NCBI GenBank assembly: GCA_023264875.1
Contig: JAHFUX010000002.1
Coordinates: forward strand, 1-64,000
Length of the DNA: 64,000 nucleotides
From: Nitrosarchaeum sp.
GTDB lineage: Archaea > Thermoproteota > Nitrososphaeria > Nitrososphaerales > Nitrosopumilaceae
Direction of reading: 5' to 3'
Shown here in pieces: positions 60,631 to 64,000 of this stretch; the first letter of the stretch is position 1, and each line of letters begins with the position of its first letter. Under the pieces are notes generated by a model. That model had not been told where the DNA came from. It worked only from the letters and a program-made list of their open reading frames with translations, and did no database searches. The translations under genes were made by a program, and so were the position numbers.

Positions 60631-61086
60631 CTATGCTAAAAGACTAGTTTTCTTTTCTCTTCTAATGGATAAAATGATGTATGCTGAAACAGCTATAATC
60701 CCACCTTGAAGAACTTTACTTAGGATGTCAATAAAGCCGACATCGTCTTGCTGACCCACAAATGGAATATCTGCGGTTCTAGACAATACATAAAGACCTA
60801 TCAGAGCCAGAGAGCCTCCTATTGCTAAAGCATAAGGCACCTTGCTTGTGTGTCTGGTGATAGTTGCCCACAATCCAATTGGAATATACGCAGCACCAAC
60901 TGCAGCAAAAAATGCAGTTTCAATAAAAGCACCACTTTCAAACTCTTGTGGATTGCCTGCATTTTCTTCAAATTCTTGACTAGCTTCTGCAATTTCTTGA
61001 GTAGATACAAAAAGATACAGAGATCCTGTAGCTAACATCAAAAATGCCATTGAAATTATAGCTAATTTCATTGCTTTTGATTTCAT
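60631..61086 (-). CDS. Hypothetical four-helix membrane protein, 151 aa
   Basis: Helices at about 8-28, 52-75, 83-100 and 125-142, with an acidic loop after the first (ASQEFEENAGNPQEFESG). No ligand residues or family recognised. It is divergent from the membrane protein/regulator operon at 61186 across about 100 bp that hold two palindromic elements. Confidence 0.6.
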   Translation of the reverse strand: MKSKAMKLAIISMAFLMLATGSLYLFVSTQEIAEASQEFEENAGNPQEFESGAFIETAFFAAVGAAYIPIGLWATITRHTSKVPYALAIGGSLALIGLYVLSRTADIPFVGQQDDVGFIDILSKVLQGGIIAVSAYIILSIRREKKTSLLA

Positions 61087-61102
61087 GATTTGTATATGGA
61101 AA

Positions 61103-61140
61103 ATCGGATATAATAGATACCGATCATTTTCACAAAATGA
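61103..61140. promoter_or_regulatory. Divergent control region: ATCGG-N12-CCGAT and TCATT-N7-AATGA
   Basis: ATCGG and CCGAT flank a TATA-like atataatagata (61103-61124) that would serve the minus gene. It adjoins TCATTTT-CAC-AAAATGA (61124-61140), a 7-bp perfect inverted repeat 45 nt before the plus-strand ATG. Confidence 0.55.
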
Positions 61141-61185
61141 GAATAGAAGCTATTAATTAAATACAGATTTGCAGACAAGAGAAAG

Positions 61186-61452
61186 ATGCCAGAGGAAATT
61201 CATTATGTAACAATGGCAATACATCTAATTGTAGGATTTGTACTTGTGTTTTTGGCTGCAAGAGCATTTAAGAAAACAAAATATCCACCAATGGCATTAC
61301 TCGTGCTTGGATTTTCTTTAATTGTTATAGGCGATACAATAATTGGAGATGTAGTAGAATTTCTGGAGCAAGGTATTTTTGGTGAAATCTTAGAGGAAGG
61401 CGTTGAAATTGCAGGTTTTATTGTTTTAATATTAGCGGTGAAACGAAGCTGA
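61186..61452 (+). CDS. Three-helix membrane protein, 88 aa
   Basis: Helices at about 8-27, 36-54 and 69-85, with a conserved-looking acidic loop (GDVVEFLEQGIFGEILEEG). Its length and pairing with a winged-helix gene recall small archaeal membrane proteins (DUF7521-like) found next to ArsR-type regulators; this is not certain. The stop is one base from the regulator start, so they form one unit. Confidence 0.65.
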   Translation: MPEEIHYVTMAIHLIVGFVLVFLAARAFKKTKYPPMALLVLGFSLIVIGDTIIGDVVEFLEQGIFGEILEEGVEIAGFIVLILAVKRS

Positions 61453-61453
61453 A

Positions 61454-61792
61454 ATGGACGATGCAAGTGAGATCTTCTCCACAATATCTGATGAACAGAA
61501 TCGAGAAATAATAAAACTAGTCTCAAAGACAGAACTTACCATTCAACAAATTTCCAATATGCTAAACATCCCATTATCTACTACATATCGGAAAACAAGA
61601 AAATTAGAGGAATTAAAGATAATCAAGAAAACTAAAGTAATTCGAACACTTGAAGGTCTTGATGAAAGTTATTACAAAAATTGGATATCTGAAATTGTAA
61701 TTACCTATAGAGATGGAGAACTATCCTACAAATTAGAACATGTAAAGATTGAAGATAAAATTGTAAGACTTTGGCAAAAGTTTTCGGAATAA
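61454..61792 (+). CDS. Winged-helix transcription regulator, ArsR-like
   Basis: 112 residues. DDASEIFSTISDEQNREIIKLVSKTELTIQQISNMLNIPLSTTYRKTRKLEELKII is a winged HTH of the ArsR/TrmB type. The C-terminal half is short and lacks obvious metal ligands. It is translationally linked to the upstream membrane protein. Two matching palindromes (61124 and 61797) flank the operon, so autoregulation is plausible. Confidence 0.82.
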   Translation: MDDASEIFSTISDEQNREIIKLVSKTELTIQQISNMLNIPLSTTYRKTRKLEELKIIKKTKVIRTLEGLDESYYKNWISEIVITYRDGELSYKLEHVKIEDKIVRLWQKFSE

Positions 61793-61796
61793 CTGA

Positions 61797-61813
61797 TCAT
61801 TCTCAATAAATGA
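61797..61813. promoter_or_regulatory. TCATT-N7-AATGA element, second copy
   Basis: TCATTCTCAATAAATGA with flanks TGA- and -TAATGGAAG resembles the 61124 element (about 22 of 28 positions alike). It ends 43 nt before the ATG at 61857, a similar distance to the first copy. Confidence 0.5.
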
Positions 61814-61856
61814 TAATGGAAGTCATGATATTATATGTATAATTTGATGCATAATC

Positions 61857-62054
61857 ATGAACAAAAAAATTTTGATAGGAATTGCAATTGCAATAATCAT
61901 TGTTGCAGTTGGAATAGTAGGCATCAAAGCAATGCTAGGTGATGAATCTACAGAACTACCATATGAAGAAAAAGTTGAAAAAACACTAAATATTCAGGAA
62001 ACACCAGAATCTGGTGAATCTCCAGAAGAAGAGGCACAAGAATACACGCCATAG
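61857..62054 (+). CDS. Small membrane-anchored acidic protein, 65 aa
   Basis: An N-terminal helix (about 4-26, ILIGIAIAIIIVAVGIVGIKAML) is followed by an acidic Glu/Pro-rich tail (ESGESPEEEAQEYTP). A TATA-like attatatgta lies about 25 nt before the ATG. It probably belongs to the same regulon as the 61186 operon. Function unknown. Confidence 0.6.
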   Translation: MNKKILIGIAIAIIIVAVGIVGIKAMLGDESTELPYEEKVEKTLNIQETPESGESPEEEAQEYTP

Positions 62055-62212
62055 CAATTGAATACATTCCCTTTTTCTTTAGGTATATCTGAAATCATGC
62101 TCTTTTTGGCATTTCGCCATTGTCCAGATTAGTTGCACAAATCACAATGATCAGAGAATTAGTATATGAAAAGAATCTTATAGATTAATTAGATGTGTAA
62201 TTAAAAAAAACC

Positions 62213-62518
62213 ATGACTGGAAAAAGTTACCGAGATAAAATTTACATTATAAAAGATATCATTAGTCTTCTTACTGAATATGGCCAGCTAAATCAAACAA
62301 CCCTTATCAGCTACAGTGGCCTGAATCTAAAAAAACATAAACATATTCTTGATACTCTAGAATCGCGAGGATTTATCTCAAAATTAATTTCAGAAAATGA
62401 CAAGCGTCCAGTTACAATTTACAAAGCCACAAATAAAGGAATTGAGTTTTGTCAAACAATAATAGCACCATATGAAGAATTGTTTCCTAGAAAATCTAAC
62501 TCAAATCAGAATAACTAG
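62213..62518 (+). CDS. Winged-helix regulator, archaeal HTH_45-like
   Basis: 101 residues. KIYIIKDIISLLTEYGQLNQTTLISYSGLNLKKHKHILDTLESRGFISKL forms the HTH, followed by a wing (KRPVTIYKATNKGIEF). This matches the small archaeal regulators with transcription-unit-sized single domains (for example ArnR-like). It overlaps the convergent membrane gene by 4 bp. Confidence 0.8.
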   Translation: MTGKSYRDKIYIIKDIISLLTEYGQLNQTTLISYSGLNLKKHKHILDTLESRGFISKLISENDKRPVTIYKATNKGIEFCQTIIAPYEELFPRKSNSNQNN

Positions 62519-62913
62519 GGGCCTTGTTCTTCATCTAGATTAAACTCTGAGGAGATCTGATTATCCATCTGATCTTTTCTTTGAATATATCTAGAATATT
62601 TTTTGTTCCAAGATTTGAGCATTAAGTATTGATGTATCCCTAACACAAGCCAAGATATTGAAATTATAATTATTACAACTAGTGATATGGCAAGAAAGAT
62701 TCCAAATTCATCATATTCATCCAATATGAAAAAAAAGTGTGGATGAAGAATCAGGTATAATGAAAGGCCTATTGCCAGTGGTGCCAAAATTAACGCAGAT
62801 ATTGATATTCCTAACAGAGTTTTTCCTATATGATTTATCTTCTCGATAAATCCATCCATTACTTCAATTATGCTAAAACGTGATTGTGAGTCAGAATTTT
62901 CTATATTTGGCAT
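62515..62913 (-). CDS. Two-helix membrane protein, 132 aa
   Basis: Two hydrophobic helices (about 33-55 and 70-92) follow a polar N-terminus, with a charged cytoplasmic tail (MLKSWNKKYSRYIQRKDQMD). No family recognised. It is 28 bp downstream of the cupredoxin gene and may be co-transcribed with it. Confidence 0.6.
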   Translation of the reverse strand: MPNIENSDSQSRFSIIEVMDGFIEKINHIGKTLLGISISALILAPLAIGLSLYLILHPHFFFILDEYDEFGIFLAISLVVIIIISISWLVLGIHQYLMLKSWNKKYSRYIQRKDQMDNQISSEFNLDEEQGP

Positions 62914-62941
62914 GTTTATCCTATTTTAATAATTTTTGAGG

Positions 62942-63406
62942 TCATTTTACTATAAAAGTTCCGCTCATTTCAGGATGTAGTGTACAATGAAACGTAAATT
63001 CACCTGTCTTGTCAGCAATAAATGTAATTGATTGGGATTCAAAATAACTCAAGTCTTTTGTGTGAACATTAAATTCATCCATATTCAAATTATGTTTTTG
63101 ATTATCTTGGTTAATTATGTGAAAAGAAATCAGCTCACCACTACTTACTGAAACTATTGGTTTCTTACTTGGAGTAAAACTATTTTTTCCACCTTTTGTT
63201 GACGATAATGCAAACATAGGACCGTGTTGTGTTGGTATTGATTTTACATAAAAGTTTGCTGGTGCTCCAAACACAGGAGATGTTGCATTTACAGGAATCA
63301 TGGAATTAACAACATAATATCCGCCAACTGAACAAAGCACAACAATGCCTGTGATTGTAAGTATTGTATTTCTTCCTAATTTAATCTGGTGTTTTTGTTT
63401 TACCAA
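62942..63406 (-). CDS. Membrane-anchored cupredoxin
   Basis: 154 residues. An N-terminal helix (about 15-37) is followed by a cupredoxin beta sandwich. Type 1 copper ligands are visible: His105 (QKHNLN), Cys141, His144 and Met147 in FHCTLHPEMSG. It is likely to carry electrons or copper outside the membrane; ammonia-oxidising archaea use many such plastocyanin-like proteins instead of cytochromes c. Partners are not in this window. Confidence 0.88.
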   Translation of the reverse strand: MVKQKHQIKLGRNTILTITGIVVLCSVGGYYVVNSMIPVNATSPVFGAPANFYVKSIPTQHGPMFALSSTKGGKNSFTPSKKPIVSVSSGELISFHIINQDNQKHNLNMDEFNVHTKDLSYFESQSITFIADKTGEFTFHCTLHPEMSGTFIVK

Positions 63407-63633
63407 TCGATTGCATGATATTTGCCACTATTTAGACAATGATGAACAAAGTTAAGTATATTATAAAAACAAAAAATCAAAACCTCATTGAGCACAAATG
63501 TATTGCACTTTATTACATCAAAACATCTATCAATTCTGTAATTTAAAAAAATATGGAAAAATTCTACCTAATTCTTTTATAATCGTACTATGAGAAAAAA
63601 CAATTAATAACAAAATACGTTATGTGATAAAAA

Positions 63634-64000
63634 ATGACTAATACACAAAAACTTCTAATCGTGGCAATAATAATTCTTGGAATACTTGTTGCAATAACTC
63701 TTCCACCATCTATGGAATTTTATTTTGAAAAGAAAAACCAACTAGATACAACTGAAATAATAGGTCTCAAAGATATAACTCCAGAGAGCAAATCTGATGA
63801 AATAATAAAGGAAATCACAACAAATGACAATTCTCAGCATGAACAAAGTAATACAAATCTAGGTAGAATCTATCAAAACTTGGAAAATTCTGTTGTACAA
63901 ATAACCAGTACTGTCATAGAAACAAGATCAAATATCATCATCAATGGCAATCCATTGGAGCAGCAGTCATCTAGGCTAGGTTCTGGATTTGTGTATGATA
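63634..64000 (+). CDS. HtrA/DegP-like serine protease, N-terminal part (runs off the window)
   Basis: An ATG at 63634 opens a frame to the window end (122 codons). A membrane anchor (about 6-23) precedes a polar linker and the start of a trypsin-like domain: SVVQITSTVIETR, then RLGSGFVYD, the N-terminal strand pattern of HtrA/DegQ. The catalytic His, Asp and Ser lie beyond the window. It would be an extracytoplasmic quality-control protease. Confidence 0.8.
   Translation, partial: MTNTQKLLIVAIIILGILVAITLPPSMEFYFEKKNQLDTTEIIGLKDITPESKSDEIIKEITTNDNSQHEQSNTNLGRIYQNLENSVVQITSTVIETRSNIIINGNPLEQQSSRLGSGFVYD

Noticed and set aside
62141-62160. Possible third copy of the TCATT-N7-AATGA element upstream of the 62213 regulator.
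   Set aside because: Only a half-site (TCACAATGATCA) is present; the symmetry is lost.

Overview
The window looks like chromosome of a low-GC, Nitrosopumilus-like ammonia-oxidising archaeon (Nitrososphaerota/Thaumarchaeota). The evidence is archaeal-type information genes (RpoH, RpoB, RpoA, LSm, NusA-like KH protein, Spt5/NusG, P1 stalk, Cbf5, DtdA, prefoldin, FtsY, Oxa1/EMC3-like DUF106 protein), an uninterrupted RpoA and RpoB, PEFG-CTERM secreted proteins, intron-bearing tRNAs and many TTG/GTG starts. The assignment to this group is inference; no rRNA or amo gene lies in the window. No transposase, prophage or CRISPR array was seen.

Layout. 1-1.1 kb: tail of a calcium-binding-repeat surface protein and small unknowns. 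1.1-7.8 kb: radical SAM gene plus a nickel-pincer (Lar) cofactor locus: mdh-larB on the minus strand, divergent from larC-larE-cysteine desulfurase. 7.8-11.3 kb: four tandem PEFG-CTERM surface-protein paralogues, three of which share a perfectly identical 102-nt 3' end. 11.5-23.9 kb: rpoH-rpoB-rpoA-LSm, two secreted proteins, then L30e-nusA-S12-S7. 23.9-34.2 kb: tRNA-Gln with two apparent introns, a cysteine-cluster protein, a geranylgeranyl-reductase-like flavoprotein, LeuS, AlaS and two exported proteins. 34.4-47.2 kb: zinc-binding small proteins, P1, TRIC channel, L10-L1, Lrp, L11-NusG-SecE, DtdA-Ogt, L19e-L32e, PEP carboxykinase, a membrane-anchored subtilase and SOD. 47.3-56.4 kb: prefoldin-FtsY-OTC, then L18-S5-L30-L15-SecY-Adk-DUF106-Cmk-Cbf5. 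56.4-64 kb: tRNA-Ser, an MFS permease, then an accessory-looking stretch of small membrane proteins, winged-helix regulators, a C2H2 mini-protein, a cupredoxin and the start of an HtrA-type protease.

How it fits together. Most of the window is growth machinery: transcription, translation, protein targeting through SecY/SecE/FtsY, and tRNA charging and quality control. The surface proteins are Sec substrates, and the PEFG proteins probably await an archaeosortase encoded elsewhere. The Lar genes imply synthesis of the nickel pincer nucleotide, but no LarA-type enzyme is visible here. The least explained region is 58.4-63.6 kb. There I see two recurrent palindromic sequences at fixed spacing upstream of small genes: TTAACAWTGTTAA ending 35 nt before three start codons, and TCATT-N7-AATGA upstream of a winged-helix regulator operon and a nearby membrane peptide. 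I also see a 130-nt inverted repeat with almost no coding capacity. These look like small undescribed regulons.
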